Of a stretch of DNA of 64,000 nucleotides, positions 24,850 to 34,741 are shown piece by piece (positions within the stretch are counted from its first letter, which is position 1; every line of letters begins with the position of its first letter). This DNA comes from Kineosporia succinea. Lineage in GTDB: Bacteria; Actinomycetota; Actinomycetes; Actinomycetales; Kineosporiaceae. The position numbers and the translations under genes were made by a program. The notes beneath the pieces are model-generated. The model saw only the letters and a program-made list of their open reading frames with translations, made no database searches and was not told where the DNA came from. The stretch is from positions 4,957,241 through 5,021,240 of the forward strand of contig NZ_JAUSQZ010000001.1 in the NCBI RefSeq assembly GCF_030811555.1. The letters run 5' to 3'.

Positions 24850-25608
24850 ATGGCCACTCTGGAAATCCGCGACCTGCACGTCAGCGTCGAGACCGAGCAG
24901 GGCCCGAAGGAGATCCTGCGCGGGGTCGACCTCACCATCCGCTCCGGTGAGACGCACGCGATCATGGGCCCGAACGGCTCCGGCAAGTCCACCCTGGCCT
25001 ACTCCATCGCCGGGCACCCGAAGTACACGATCACCTCCGGCTCCGTCACGCTCGACGGAGAGGACCTGCTGGAGATGAGCGTCGACGAGCGCGCCCGCGC
25101 CGGCCTCTTCCTGGCCATGCAGTACCCGGTCGAGGTCGCCGGCGTCACGGTGTCCAACTTCCTGCGCACCGCCAAGACCGCGATCGACGGCCAGGCCCCG
25201 GCCCTGCGTCACTGGGTGAAGGACGTCCGCGGCGCGATGGACGCGCTGAAGATGGACCCGGCCTTCGCCGACCGCGACGTCAACGCCGGCTTCTCCGGCG
25301 GAGAGAAGAAGCGCCACGAGATCCTCCAGATGGAGCTCCTCAAGCCGCGTTTCGCGGTGCTCGACGAGACCGACTCGGGTCTCGACGTCGACGCCCTGAA
25401 GATCGTCTCCGAGGGTGTCAACCGGGTGCGCGAGAACAGCGAGGTGGGCGTCCTGCTCATCACGCACTACACGCGCATCCTGCGCTACATCAAGCCCGAC
25501 TTCGTGCACGTGTTCGTCGACGGCAAGGTGGCGGCCGACGGTGGCCCCGAGCTGGCCGACGAGCTCGAGGCCAACGGCTACGACCGCTTCACCAGCGCGT
25601 CGGTCTGA
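24850..25608 (+). CDS. sufC: Fe-S cluster assembly ATPase SufC
   Basis: A 252-residue ABC-type ATPase of the SufBC2D scaffold. It has Walker A 'IMGPNGSGKSTLAY', the signature 'FSGGEKKRHEILQME' that is particular to SufC, Walker B 'VLDETDSGLDVDALK' and the C-terminal 'LITHYTRILRYIKPDFVHV'. SufC powers conformational change in SufB/SufD and does not transport anything. The ATG at 24850 has AGGAG about twelve bases upstream. Nine bases after its stop a perfect 20-bp hairpin separates it from sufS. Confidence 0.97.
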   Translation: MATLEIRDLHVSVETEQGPKEILRGVDLTIRSGETHAIMGPNGSGKSTLAYSIAGHPKYTITSGSVTLDGEDLLEMSVDERARAGLFLAMQYPVEVAGVTVSNFLRTAKTAIDGQAPALRHWVKDVRGAMDALKMDPAFADRDVNAGFSGGEKKRHEILQMELLKPRFAVLDETDSGLDVDALKIVSEGVNRVRENSEVGVLLITHYTRILRYIKPDFVHVFVDGKVAADGGPELADELEANGYDRFTSASV

Positions 25609-25616
25609 TCAACCCG

Positions 25617-25659
25617 ATGGTGGACGTCCGTACGCGACTCGCGTACGGACGTCCACCAT
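25617..25659 (+). terminator. Perfect 20-bp hairpin between sufC and sufS (terminator/attenuator candidate)
   Basis: The arms 25617-25636 and 25640-25659 are exact reverse complements, with a three-base ACT loop. Only a short TT(T) run follows, so full termination is uncertain. It lies within a same-strand operon, so it may act as a partial terminator, processing site or stabiliser that sets sufRBDC above sufSUT expression. Confidence 0.65.
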
Positions 25660-25688
25660 TTCGATCCAACGACGAAGGATCTGATCGC

Positions 25689-26969
25689 GTGACTCTCACG
25701 TCCGCCGCACCCACGACGCTCGGCCCCGACGAGGTCGAGACGATCCGCGCGGACTTCCCGATCCTGCACCGCACCGTCGGTGACGGCGCGCCGCTGGCCT
25801 ACCTCGACTCCGGGGCCACGTCGCAGCGCCCGAAATCCGTGCTGCAGGCGGAGTACGACTTCGCCACCACCTCCTACTCGGCCGTGCACCGCGGCGCCCA
25901 CACCCTCGCCGGCGAGGCCACCGACGCGTTCGAGGCCGCCCGCGAGAGCGTCGCCCGCTTCGTCGGCGTGCCCTACGAGGGCCTGGTCTGGACGCGCAAC
26001 GCCACCGAGGGCCTCAACCTCCTGGCGAGTGCGCTCACCGATCCGGACGCCGGTGCCCACGCGCTGAAACCGGGCGACGAGATCCTGGTGACCGAGCTCG
26101 AGCACCACGCGAACCTGGTGCCGTGGCAGCGCGCCGCCGCCCGCACCGGGGCGAAGCTGCGCTGGATCCCGCTCACCGACGCCGGCCGGCTCGACCTGCG
26201 GAACATCGACGAGCTGATCAACGAGCGGACGAAGGTGGTCGCCCTCGCGCACGCCTCGAACGTGCTCGGCACGGTCAACCCGGTGGCGCTGCTGGCCGAA
26301 AAGGCCCGGAGCGTGGGCGCTCTCACCATTCTCGACGCCTGCCAGTCGGTTCCCCACCTCCCGGTGGACCTGACCGAGCTGGGCGTCGACGCGGCCGTCT
26401 TCTCCGGTCACAAGATGCTCGGCCCGACCGGCATCGGCGCCCTCGCCGCGCGTCCGCAGCTGCTCGAAGCCCTGCCGCCGGTGCAGACCGGTGGCTCCAT
26501 GGTCGAGCTGGTCACGATGGAGACCGCGACGTTCCGTGAGCCCCCGCAGCGGTTCGAGGCCGGCACCCCGCCGGTGGCCCAGGCCGTGGCCCTGCACGCG
26601 GCGGTCGATTACCTCACTGGCGTGGGCATGGACCGGATCGCGGCCCGGGAGCACGAGCTGGCGTCCTTGATGCTGGACGGGCTCGCGGGAGTCGAGGGCG
26701 TGCGGGTGATCGGCCCGGAGGATGCCGAGAACCGCACGGCCACCGTCGCCTTCGCGGTCGAGGGCGTGCATCCGCACGACGTCGGCCAGGTGCTCGACGC
26801 GGCCGGGGTCGCCGTGCGCGTGGGTCACCACTGCGCGCAGCCGGTGCACCGGCGCTTCGGCGTCAACGCGTCCACCCGCGCCAGCGCCTACCTCTACACC
26901 ACCGACGCGGAGATCGAGCGGTTCGTCACGGCCCTCGGCACCGTCCGCGGATTCTTCGGCAGGAGCTGA
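25689..26969 (+). CDS. sufS: cysteine desulfurase SufS
   Basis: A 426-residue PLP enzyme that removes sulfur from cysteine and passes it as persulfide to SufU. The PLP lysine is K242 in 'FSGHKMLGPTG', the cofactor-stacking His lies in 'TELEHHANLVPW', and the active-site cysteine is C382 in 'VRVGHHCAQPVH', the group II (SufS) pattern. The GTG at 25689 has AAGGA a short distance upstream; an upstream start at 25617 would lie inside the hairpin, so it is rejected. The sufU TTG start follows after two bases. Confidence 0.96.
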   Translation: MTLTSAAPTTLGPDEVETIRADFPILHRTVGDGAPLAYLDSGATSQRPKSVLQAEYDFATTSYSAVHRGAHTLAGEATDAFEAARESVARFVGVPYEGLVWTRNATEGLNLLASALTDPDAGAHALKPGDEILVTELEHHANLVPWQRAAARTGAKLRWIPLTDAGRLDLRNIDELINERTKVVALAHASNVLGTVNPVALLAEKARSVGALTILDACQSVPHLPVDLTELGVDAAVFSGHKMLGPTGIGALAARPQLLEALPPVQTGGSMVELVTMETATFREPPQRFEAGTPPVAQAVALHAAVDYLTGVGMDRIAAREHELASLMLDGLAGVEGVRVIGPEDAENRTATVAFAVEGVHPHDVGQVLDAAGVAVRVGHHCAQPVHRRFGVNASTRASAYLYTTDAEIERFVTALGTVRGFFGRS

Positions 26970-26971
26970 CC

Positions 26972-27454
26972 TTGTCCTCTCTCGAAGCTCTCTACCAGCA
27001 GGTGATCCTGGATCACTCCAAGGAGAAGCACGGTCGCGCCGAGCTGACCGGTGACGCCGACCCGGCGAGCGGCACCGCCCGCAGCCACCAGTACAACCCG
27101 CTCTGCGGTGACGAGGTCACCGTGCAGATCACGCTGGGCGATCACGACGTGCGGGTCGTGGAGTGGACCGGCGACGGCTGCTCGATCAGCCAGGCCGCCA
27201 CCTCGGTGATGCACGACCTGATCACCGGCAAGCCCGTCGACGAGGCCCGCGCCATCCTCGCCGACTACCGCACCATGCTCCGCAGCCGTGGCGAGGGCGA
27301 GCCCGACGAAGAGGTGCTCGGCGACGCCGTGGCCTTCGCCGGGGTCAGCCGGCACGCGAATCGCGTGAAGTGCGCGATCCTGGGATGGACGGCGTTCGAG
27401 GACGCGTTGCTGCGTATCGAGGCCGCACGACCGACAGCAAAGGACAATTCATGA
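26972..27454 (+). CDS. sufU: sulfurtransferase/scaffold-like protein SufU
   Basis: A 160-residue SufU. Zinc-site residues are C45 and D47 ('NPLCGDEVTV'), C70 ('GDGCSIS') and C134 ('VKCAILGW'). Actinobacterial and Gram-positive SufU accepts the persulfide from SufS, exchanging a zinc ligand for it. The start is TTG at 26972, which is rare but has AGGAG seven bases upstream, and no ATG or GTG nearby fits. Its TGA overlaps the ATG of sufT (ATGA). Confidence 0.95.
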   Translation: MSSLEALYQQVILDHSKEKHGRAELTGDADPASGTARSHQYNPLCGDEVTVQITLGDHDVRVVEWTGDGCSISQAATSVMHDLITGKPVDEARAILADYRTMLRSRGEGEPDEEVLGDAVAFAGVSRHANRVKCAILGWTAFEDALLRIEAARPTAKDNS

Positions 27455-27798
27455 GCGACCAGGCAGTGGACACCAGCCCGGCCGACGTCCCCGCGGACGT
27501 GGCCGATGTCGAGGAGGCCCTGCGCGACGTCGTCGACCCCGAGCTGGGCATCAACGTCGTCGACCTGGGCCTGGTCTACGGCATCCAGATCGACCAGAAC
27601 AACCACGCCACGATCGACATGACGCTCACGTCGGCGGCCTGCCCGCTGACCGACGTCATCGAGGACCAGGCCCAGGCCGCCCTCGACCCGCTGGTCAAGG
27701 GCATGGCCATCAACTGGGTCTGGATGCCGCCGTGGGGTCCGGACAAGATCACCGACGACGGCCGCGAGCAGCTGCGGGCGCTCGGTTTCAACCTGTAG
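27451..27798 (+). CDS. sufT: SufT / MIP18-type metal-sulfur cluster assembly factor (DUF59)
   Basis: A 115-residue DUF59 protein, with 'VEEALRDVVDPELGINVVDLGLVYGI' and the conserved cysteine in 'TLTSAACPLTDVIEDQ'. SufT proteins help mature Fe-S targets. The ATG at 27451 overlaps the sufU stop in an ATGA junction; the longer open frame upstream is shadow over sufU. It is the last gene of the suf operon and is followed by a strong terminator hairpin. Confidence 0.93.
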   Translation: MSDQAVDTSPADVPADVADVEEALRDVVDPELGINVVDLGLVYGIQIDQNNHATIDMTLTSAACPLTDVIEDQAQAALDPLVKGMAINWVWMPPWGPDKITDDGREQLRALGFNL

Positions 27799-27810
27799 CC
27801 GAACCCGTCC

Positions 27811-27845
27811 GACAGCCCCGGTGCCCCGACCGCACCGGGGCTGTC
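27811..27845 (+). terminator. Terminator hairpin of the suf operon
   Basis: The arms 27811-27824 and 27832-27845 form a perfect 14-bp GC-rich stem with a seven-base loop (CCCGACC). It lies 13 bases after sufT. A T-run is weak, as is common in high-GC actinobacteria. Confidence 0.8.
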
Positions 27846-27916
27846 CTGCGTCCTCCAGCAGGGGCAGGACGCGCCTCACATTCAATGCCGGGCCCCAAAG
27901 GGACGAATAAGGCTGG

Positions 27917-29152
27917 GTGCAGGACATCTGGCGGCTCGTGGCAGCACCCAACCCGGTGCTGGACGACGTCGTCCGGGACGGCCTGCTGGTGCAGTCGGCG
28001 CAGGCCTCCCGGCTGAGCAGCCTGCTCGGGCTGCCGCTGTCGGTGATCGTGCTGGCGGCGATGACGGCCAGCGGCGCCTCGGGGCGTGAGATCGGTACCT
28101 GGACCGCCCTGGTTCTGCTCGTGATGCTCCTGTACGTCGCGGCGGTCGGCCGGTTCGTGGTGCGGGGGCGCGGCGACTACCGCGAGCGCCTGCGGATCTT
28201 CACCGTGGCCCAGACCCTGGGCGGCACCGTCTGGGGCCTGCTCCCGGTTCTGGTGACGCCGGTGGACGACCGCACCGCGATCGTGTCGGTCTCATGTTCC
28301 GTGACCACCCTGGCGGTGGCGGCCAACGTGGTCTTCAGTTCCGCGACCCCGCTGCCCTGGCTGGGTTTCCACCTGGCGGCGCTGACCGTCGGCTCGGCCG
28401 GCCTCCTCCGGCACGGTGAGGGCGCGGTCGCGGCCCTGAACGCGCTGACCGTGCTGGCCGCCTTCCCCCTCGCCCGTTACATGTACCAGCAGGTGGCGCG
28501 CTCGCGGCTGGTGGCGCGGCAGAACGCCCTGCTGGCCGAGGACCTGCGCGCCGAACGGGAGGCCGTGGAGCGGATCAACCTGGAGCTCTCCGAGGCCAAT
28601 ACCGAGCTGCGGCACCAGGCGACCCGCGACCCGCTCACCCGCCTGCCCAACCGCAGCCTGTTCTTCGACCACCTGGTGCGCTCGATGCGGCACGGGCGGC
28701 GCAACGGCACCCCGGTGGCCGTCGTCTACTTCGACCTCGACCGGTTCAAAGCCATCAACGACACCCTCGGGCACGGCGCCGGCGACGACCTGCTGATCCA
28801 GGTCGCCGAGCGCACCAGCGCGGTGCTGCGCAGCCCGGACGTGCTGGCCCGGCTCGGTGGCGACGAGTTCGTGGTGCTGACGCACGACTACGAGTCCGGG
28901 CCCGGCTCGCAGGTGGCGACCGAGGTGGCCGAGCGGATCCGGGAGGTGCTGGCCGTGCCGTTCGACCTGTCCGGCAATCCGGTGACCATCTCGGGCAGCC
29001 TCGGGGTGGCGATCGACGAGACCGGCCTGGGCGCCGAGGACCTGGTCGAACGGGCCGACATGGCGCTGTACCGGGCCAAGCAGCAGGGCCGGAACCGGGT
29101 GGCGCTCTACGCGCCGGAACTCAACTGGCTGCAGCCGGGTGTCGAGTCCTAG
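27917..29152 (+). CDS. membrane-bound diguanylate cyclase (GGDEF), copy 1
   Basis: A 411-residue protein. Residues about 35-190 hold five or six transmembrane helices of no recognised sensor family, followed by a coiled-coil linker ('AEDLRAEREAVERINLELSEANTELRHQ') and a GGDEF domain. The active motif GGDEF is intact (314-318), and the product-inhibition I-site R-S-P-D (305-308) sits exactly five residues before it. It should make cyclic-di-GMP from GTP. The GTG start at 27917 begins 'MQDIW', the same opening as the next gene, and a dozen further residues in the N-terminal region are shared. There is no EAL or other output domain. Confidence 0.9.
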   Translation: MQDIWRLVAAPNPVLDDVVRDGLLVQSAQASRLSSLLGLPLSVIVLAAMTASGASGREIGTWTALVLLVMLLYVAAVGRFVVRGRGDYRERLRIFTVAQTLGGTVWGLLPVLVTPVDDRTAIVSVSCSVTTLAVAANVVFSSATPLPWLGFHLAALTVGSAGLLRHGEGAVAALNALTVLAAFPLARYMYQQVARSRLVARQNALLAEDLRAEREAVERINLELSEANTELRHQATRDPLTRLPNRSLFFDHLVRSMRHGRRNGTPVAVVYFDLDRFKAINDTLGHGAGDDLLIQVAERTSAVLRSPDVLARLGGDEFVVLTHDYESGPGSQVATEVAERIREVLAVPFDLSGNPVTISGSLGVAIDETGLGAEDLVERADMALYRAKQQGRNRVALYAPELNWLQPGVES

Positions 29153-29155
29153 ACC

Positions 29156-30454
29156 GTGCAGGACATCTGGGGGATGCTCCGGGCGCCGGACCCGGACGTG
29201 GACGACGTCGTGCGCAGGGAGCTTCTGGTGCAGTCGGCGGAGGCGGCGCGGCTGAGCAACCTGCTCGGGTACGGGCTGCTCGCGACGGCGGACGGGGTGC
29301 TGTGGGCGACCGGCCTGCGGACGGGCGAGGTCCTGGCCTGGACGCTCGGGCTGCTGGCCTGGCTGGCCGTCTTCCACGTCGTGGTGCCGATCTGGGTCTG
29401 CCGCCCGGCGCGGGCGGGGCGTCCCGTCGATCCGCTGCGGCGTCGCTTCACGGTGATCCAGGGCGTGACCGGCACGCTGTGGGGGAGTGTCTGCGTGTTC
29501 GTGCGGCCCGGCGAGGGCCAGGCCGAGCTGTTCGCCGTGGCGATGGCGACGCTGGTGCTCGCGAACGCCGCGAACCTGCTGTTCTGCTGCGCCACCCCGG
29601 GGGCCTACCTGGCCTATCACGCCGGCATCGTGGTCGCGGGCGTCACCGGGTTCGCCTCGCAGGGCAACTGGGGGCTGGTGGCCCTGGTCGCGTTCGGCGG
29701 GTTCGGGGCGATGCCGCTGACCCGTTACGGCTACCAGCAGGTGGCCGGGGCGCGGCTGCTGGCCCGGCAGAACCACCTGCTGGCCGACGAGCTGCGCACC
29801 GAGCGGGAGGCGGTGGAACGGGCCAACCTGCGCCTGTCCGAGGCCAACGCCGAGCTGGCGCACCAGGCCACCCGCGACCCGCTGACCGGTCTGCCCAACC
29901 GCACGCTGTTCTTCGAGCACCTGACGAGTTCGCTGGCGCTGAGCCGGGAGACCGGGCGGCGCCTGGGCGTCATCTACTTCGACCTCGACCGGTTCAAGAT
30001 CATCAACGACACGCTCGGGCACGGCGCCGGCGACGACCTGCTCGTGCAGGTGGGGGAGCGCGTCACCGCCGTGCTGCGCGGCGCCGACGTGCTGACCCGG
30101 CTCGGCGGCGACGAGTTCGTGGTGCTCACCTCGCAGAACGCCGCCGGGGTGGCCGAGCGGGTGCGCCGGGTGCTGGCCGAGCCGTTCGCGCTCGACGGGC
30201 GCTCGGTGCGGGTCAGCTCGAGCCTGGGCGTGGCGGTCGACGACGGCAGGGCCGACGGCGAGCAGCTCGTCGAGTTCGCCGACGTGGCGCTGTACCGGGC
30301 CAAGGAGGGCGGCCGGAACCGGGTGGCCGTGTTCACCCCGGAGATGCTGGCGACCACGGGCACCGACGACGAGCGGCTGAACCGTCTCCTGGCGGGCAAG
30401 CCGCCGCAGCCGCGCCGGGGCGAGGCGCCCTCGCCTAGAGCCCCATCGAGCTGA
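29156..30454 (+). CDS. membrane-bound diguanylate cyclase (GGDEF), copy 2
   Basis: A 432-residue paralogue of the preceding gene, starting only three bases after it. It has the same plan: 'MQDIWGMLRAPDPDVDDVVRRELL' N terminus, about six helices, a coiled-coil linker ending 'LSEANAELAHQATRDPLTGLPN', then a GGDEF domain with GGDEF at 317-321 and I-site R-G-A-D at 308-311. Catalytic residues are complete. The pair looks like an old tandem duplication with diverged sensor halves, so the two proteins may form heterodimers or read different signals. The 3' end overlaps the convergent metallopeptidase gene by 20 bases. Confidence 0.9.
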   Translation: MQDIWGMLRAPDPDVDDVVRRELLVQSAEAARLSNLLGYGLLATADGVLWATGLRTGEVLAWTLGLLAWLAVFHVVVPIWVCRPARAGRPVDPLRRRFTVIQGVTGTLWGSVCVFVRPGEGQAELFAVAMATLVLANAANLLFCCATPGAYLAYHAGIVVAGVTGFASQGNWGLVALVAFGGFGAMPLTRYGYQQVAGARLLARQNHLLADELRTEREAVERANLRLSEANAELAHQATRDPLTGLPNRTLFFEHLTSSLALSRETGRRLGVIYFDLDRFKIINDTLGHGAGDDLLVQVGERVTAVLRGADVLTRLGGDEFVVLTSQNAAGVAERVRRVLAEPFALDGRSVRVSSSLGVAVDDGRADGEQLVEFADVALYRAKEGGRNRVAVFTPEMLATTGTDDERLNRLLAGKPPQPRRGEAPSPRAPSS

Positions 30455-31343
30455 ACGTGTCGCATTGGTCGATGTCTCCGGCCGAGTAGCCGGTGGTGAA
30501 CCACTTCTTGCGCTGCTCCGCCGAGCCGTGGGTCCAGGAGTCCTGGTCGACCTCGCCCCCGGACCTGCTCTGGATCCGGTCGTCACCCACCGCCTGCGCG
30601 GCCTTCTGCGCCTCGGCGATGTTGGCCTGGGTCAGGTCGATGCCGCTCTTGGCCTGGTCGGCCAGCTTGCTCCAGACGCCGGCGTAACAGTCGGCCTGCA
30701 GCTCCATCGCGACCGAGTACTCGTTCTCCGCCTCGGGGTTGCTCTGCTGGGCCTGGCGCACCTGCTGCTCGGTACCCAGCAGCGTCTGCAGGTGGTGCCC
30801 GTACTCGTGGGCCAGGATGTACGCCTGCGCGAACTCGCCCTCGGCGCCGTACTCCTCCTGGAGCTGGTCGAGGAAGTCCAGGTCGAGGTAGATCTCCTCA
30901 CCGGCCGGGCAGTAGAACGGGCCCACCGCCGAGGAGGCCTGGCCGCAGCCGGTGCTCACCGCGTCGTCGAAGAACACCAGCGTGGGCGCGTGATAGTCGA
31001 GACCGCGCTGCGAGAACTCGTCCTCCCAGGTGGTGTCCGCGATGTCGTAGACCTTGATCAGCCGGCAGTCGGTGTACTGATCGAGCGCCCCGTCGGAGTT
31101 GCAGCGGTCGCTGAGCTCCTGCCGCGACTCCTGCTTGCCGGTGCTGCTGGCGCTGCCCGCGCCCAGCTGGGTGAAGCCACCCCCGCCCGGATCACCGCCG
31201 AGGAAGGTCATGACCAGGTAGATCACCACGCCGATGACTCCCGCACCACCACCGATCGCCAGGCCACCGGTGCCCAGGCCCATCCCGCGGCGGTCGTCCA
31301 CGCCGCCCACGTCCACCCGGTCGTCGTCGAACTCGATACCCAC
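30435..31343 (-). CDS. neutral zinc metallopeptidase (YpfJ-like)
   Basis: A 302-residue membrane-anchored protein. After the acidic start 'GIEFDDDRVDVGGVDDRRG' comes one transmembrane helix (about residues 29-50) and then the peptidase domain. The zinc motif is HEYGHH (H179, E180, H183), and 'SVAMELQADCYAGVW' supplies the third ligand region. This is the YpfJ family (PF04228), of unknown natural substrate. The start is GTG. The catalytic domain is predicted to face outside, since two cysteine pairs ('CNSDGALDQYTDC', 'CGQASSAVGPFYC') could form disulfides. Confidence 0.9.
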   Translation of the reverse strand: MGIEFDDDRVDVGGVDDRRGMGLGTGGLAIGGGAGVIGVVIYLVMTFLGGDPGGGGFTQLGAGSASSTGKQESRQELSDRCNSDGALDQYTDCRLIKVYDIADTTWEDEFSQRGLDYHAPTLVFFDDAVSTGCGQASSAVGPFYCPAGEEIYLDLDFLDQLQEEYGAEGEFAQAYILAHEYGHHLQTLLGTEQQVRQAQQSNPEAENEYSVAMELQADCYAGVWSKLADQAKSGIDLTQANIAEAQKAAQAVGDDRIQSRSGGEVDQDSWTHGSAEQRKKWFTTGYSAGDIDQCDTFSSMGL

Positions 31344-31483
31344 CGCGCACCCCTGTCGTCACCGCTGTGAACGGGCTCGTCCCCGGGCCCGCGTAGAATG
31401 CTGCCACCACCTTTGGTCCGGTTCGACTGCTGCTGCACACCGGGCGCCCAGTCCGAGACATCTCGCAGGAGCGTTACCCACCC

Positions 31484-33082
<1,599 letters not shown>

Positions 33083-33325
33083 CTTTCCTCGCGGGTAATC
33101 CTTCGGATCCTGGGCAAAGGCGCAGGAATTCGCGGTGAAGATCGTTCCCGACGGCGAATCGTGCCACCGTACGGCCGGATTCGGTTACCGGTGGGTGGGC
33201 TTGATCGGGACTGCCCGGCCATGAAAGGAATGCCCGGCGAGTCACTTTGCGTGTCGCGTCGAGTGGCCGGATGCACGACTCGAGATCACCATGGTCGAAG
33301 AACGACACACGTTCGAGGAGGATTC

Positions 33326-33544
33326 GTGGCCGAGAGTGTTAAGAAGGGAGCCCGGATCACGGGCACCGATCGTTCGAAGCTGGCAGGCGAGCTCAAGAAG
33401 AAGTACACGTCAGGCGCGAGTATTCGTGCCCTGGCGGAGGAGACGGGCCGATCCTACGGTTTCGTGCACCGCATCCTCACGGAGAACGAGGTCCAGCTCC
33501 GAGGCCGGGGTGGTGCTACCCGGGGCAAGGCGAAGCAGGCCTGA
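33326..33544 (+). CDS. small helix-turn-helix protein, conserved in actinobacteria
   Basis: A 72-residue basic protein. The central 'LAGELKKKYTSGASIRALAEETGRSYGFVHRILTE' is a clear helix-turn-helix, and it ends in a basic Gly/Arg tail ('RGRGGATRGKAKQA'). It resembles the short HTH proteins found across Streptomyces and relatives, whose role is not known to me. The GTG at 33326 has AGGAGG about five bases upstream, which decides this start over the longer open frame. The 243 bases before it hold no gene I can support. A GC-rich hairpin follows it. Confidence 0.8.
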   Translation: MAESVKKGARITGTDRSKLAGELKKKYTSGASIRALAEETGRSYGFVHRILTENEVQLRGRGGATRGKAKQA

Positions 33545-33596
33545 CCGCCTTCGTCGCCCTGCCATTGGCCGGACTCAGGAGGAGTCCCTAGTGTTG

Positions 33597-33643
33597 CCGA
33601 CGGCCGGGGGTGCGTCGCACCACCTGCGCCCCCGGGCCGTCGG
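33597..33643 (+). terminator. Terminator-like hairpin after the small HTH gene
   Basis: CCGACGGCC-GGGGG at 33597-33610 pairs with a matching CCCCC-GGCCGTCGG run ending at 33643, with one bulge and a loop of about a dozen bases. There is no T-run. A second, weaker inverted repeat (GTGAACC/GGTTCAC with ACCGC/GCGGT) lies at 33664-33709. Confidence 0.5.
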
Positions 33644-33750
33644 CGAGTCCGGCCCGCGAATTCGTGAACCGCACCGCGTGATCAAACGCGGCTTTGGGCG
33701 GTGGTTCACCCGCAACTGGTCATCCCTGCCCACAGGCGTACGGTTGTCGC

Positions 33751-34374
33751 GTGGACAGTGGCGGAAAGCCCCAATCGAAGACGACCGGCGCACCCGAGCC
33801 GGATCGCGCGGGGGAGCGGGCGCCCGGGTCCGCGGGCCCAGAACGCCAGACCTCTCCCTCACGGGCTGACCAGGACACCGACCGGCGTTCCCGCGGCCGC
33901 GAGCCCCAGCCCGTCCACAGCATCACCGGAGCGCTCACGCCGCACTCCGACGATCTCGACATCCGCATCCGCCGGTACCTGATCTCGATGTCCGTGCGCG
34001 TGCTCTGCGTGATCCTGGCGATCGTCGTGCACGCGCGGTGGGGGCACTGGTCCTGGTGGATCTTCGCCATCGGTGCGGTCATCCTTCCCTATGTCGCCGT
34101 CGTCATGGCCAACGCCGTCGACCGGCAGCGCGGCGGCCCGGGGCCGGCCCCGATCACCCCGCAGGCGAAGCGCTCGCTGCCCGCGGCCGAGCCGCCCACC
34201 CGGCTCGACGACGACGTCGAGATCACGATTCATCCGCCGCAGCGCCCCGTTCGAGAAGAAAAGTCCGATTCGGATTATTTTGAGCCGGGTTTCAGGGCGC
34301 CGGGCCCCGACTCCGCGCGTTTCGAGGCGGATTCGGCCCGGCGATTCGAACAGGCGACCGAACGGCCGAAGTGA
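33751..34374 (+). CDS. DUF3099 domain-containing membrane protein
   Basis: A 207-residue protein. A polar, Pro/Arg-rich N-terminal 50 residues precede the DUF3099 core 'VHSITGALTPHSDDLDIRIRRYLISMSVRVLCVILAIVVH', with two transmembrane helices (to 'AIGAVILPYVAVVMANA'). A long acidic C-terminal tail follows ('DDDVEITIHPP', 'EKSDSDYFEPGF'). The family is confined to actinobacteria and has no known function. I use the GTG at 33751; a start at 33694 adds only non-conserved residues. Confidence 0.82.
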   Translation: MDSGGKPQSKTTGAPEPDRAGERAPGSAGPERQTSPSRADQDTDRRSRGREPQPVHSITGALTPHSDDLDIRIRRYLISMSVRVLCVILAIVVHARWGHWSWWIFAIGAVILPYVAVVMANAVDRQRGGPGPAPITPQAKRSLPAAEPPTRLDDDVEITIHPPQRPVREEKSDSDYFEPGFRAPGPDSARFEADSARRFEQATERPK

Positions 34375-34436
34375 GCATCATCCGAATGGCCGTCCTGATT
34401 GGTGGGTCAGACTGACACCGATCCGTGTCATACTTG

Positions 34437-34520
34437 TTGAGCGCGGCCTGCATCCCCCGTCGGGCCGCGCAAATGAACGCCGGGCGGCATCCCCCGTGGC
34501 CGCCCGGCGTTCGCCTTTTG
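34437..34520 (+). ncRNA. 6C-type small RNA
   Basis: Two hairpins stand side by side. In the first, GCGCGGCC at 34441-34448 pairs with GGCCGCGC at 34463-34470. In the second, the arms 34475-34488 and 34499-34512 form a perfect 14-bp stem. Both loops contain the same CATCCCCCGT run, and TTTT follows at 34516-34519, giving a strong terminator. Two adjacent stems with C-rich loops are the definition of the actinobacterial 6C RNA (B11/Mcr-type in mycobacteria, scr3559 in Streptomyces), which base-pairs with mRNAs through the C loops. CATACT at about 34426 could be its -10 box. Exact 5' end is a guess. Confidence 0.78.
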
Positions 34521-34534
34521 GCAGACTGTCCTGC

Positions 34535-34741
34535 GTGACAGAGCGGCAAGACCCCACGTGCAGCGCCCGGGGATGCCGACGGCCCGCGGTCTGGGCCCTG
34601 CGGTGGAACAACCCCAAGCTGCACACGCCGGAGCGGCGCAAGATCTGGGTGGCCTGTGACGACCACCGGGAACACCTTGAGGAGTTCCTCAGCCTGAGGG
34701 GCTTCCTCAAGGACACGGTGAGCACGCAGGAGCTGGGATGA
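34535..34741 (+). CDS. small conserved actinobacterial protein with paired Cys/His
   Basis: A 68-residue protein: 'CSARGCRRPAVWALRWNNPKLHTPERRKIWVACDDHREHLEEFLSLRGFLKDTV'. The C-x4-C, C-D-D-H and H-x-x-x-L arrangement suggests a small zinc site. Near-identical proteins occur throughout actinobacteria and are often mislabelled 'acetone carboxylase'; no real function is known. The GTG at 34535 lies just after the 6C RNA terminator. Its TGA overlaps the SURF1 gene start (ATGA), so the two are co-translated, which hints at a role near cytochrome oxidase or heme biology (inference). Confidence 0.82.
   Translation: MTERQDPTCSARGCRRPAVWALRWNNPKLHTPERRKIWVACDDHREHLEEFLSLRGFLKDTVSTQELG

Noticed and set aside
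28292-30586. A 764-codon minus-strand open frame across both GGDEF genes
   Set aside because: It is antisense to two well-supported genes, has Pro/Arg/Gly/His-rich shadow composition and no recognisable domain.
33083-33325. A longer form of the small HTH gene or a separate small gene
   Set aside because: The open frame from 33161 has no conserved sequence, and the AGGAGG site points to the GTG at 33326.
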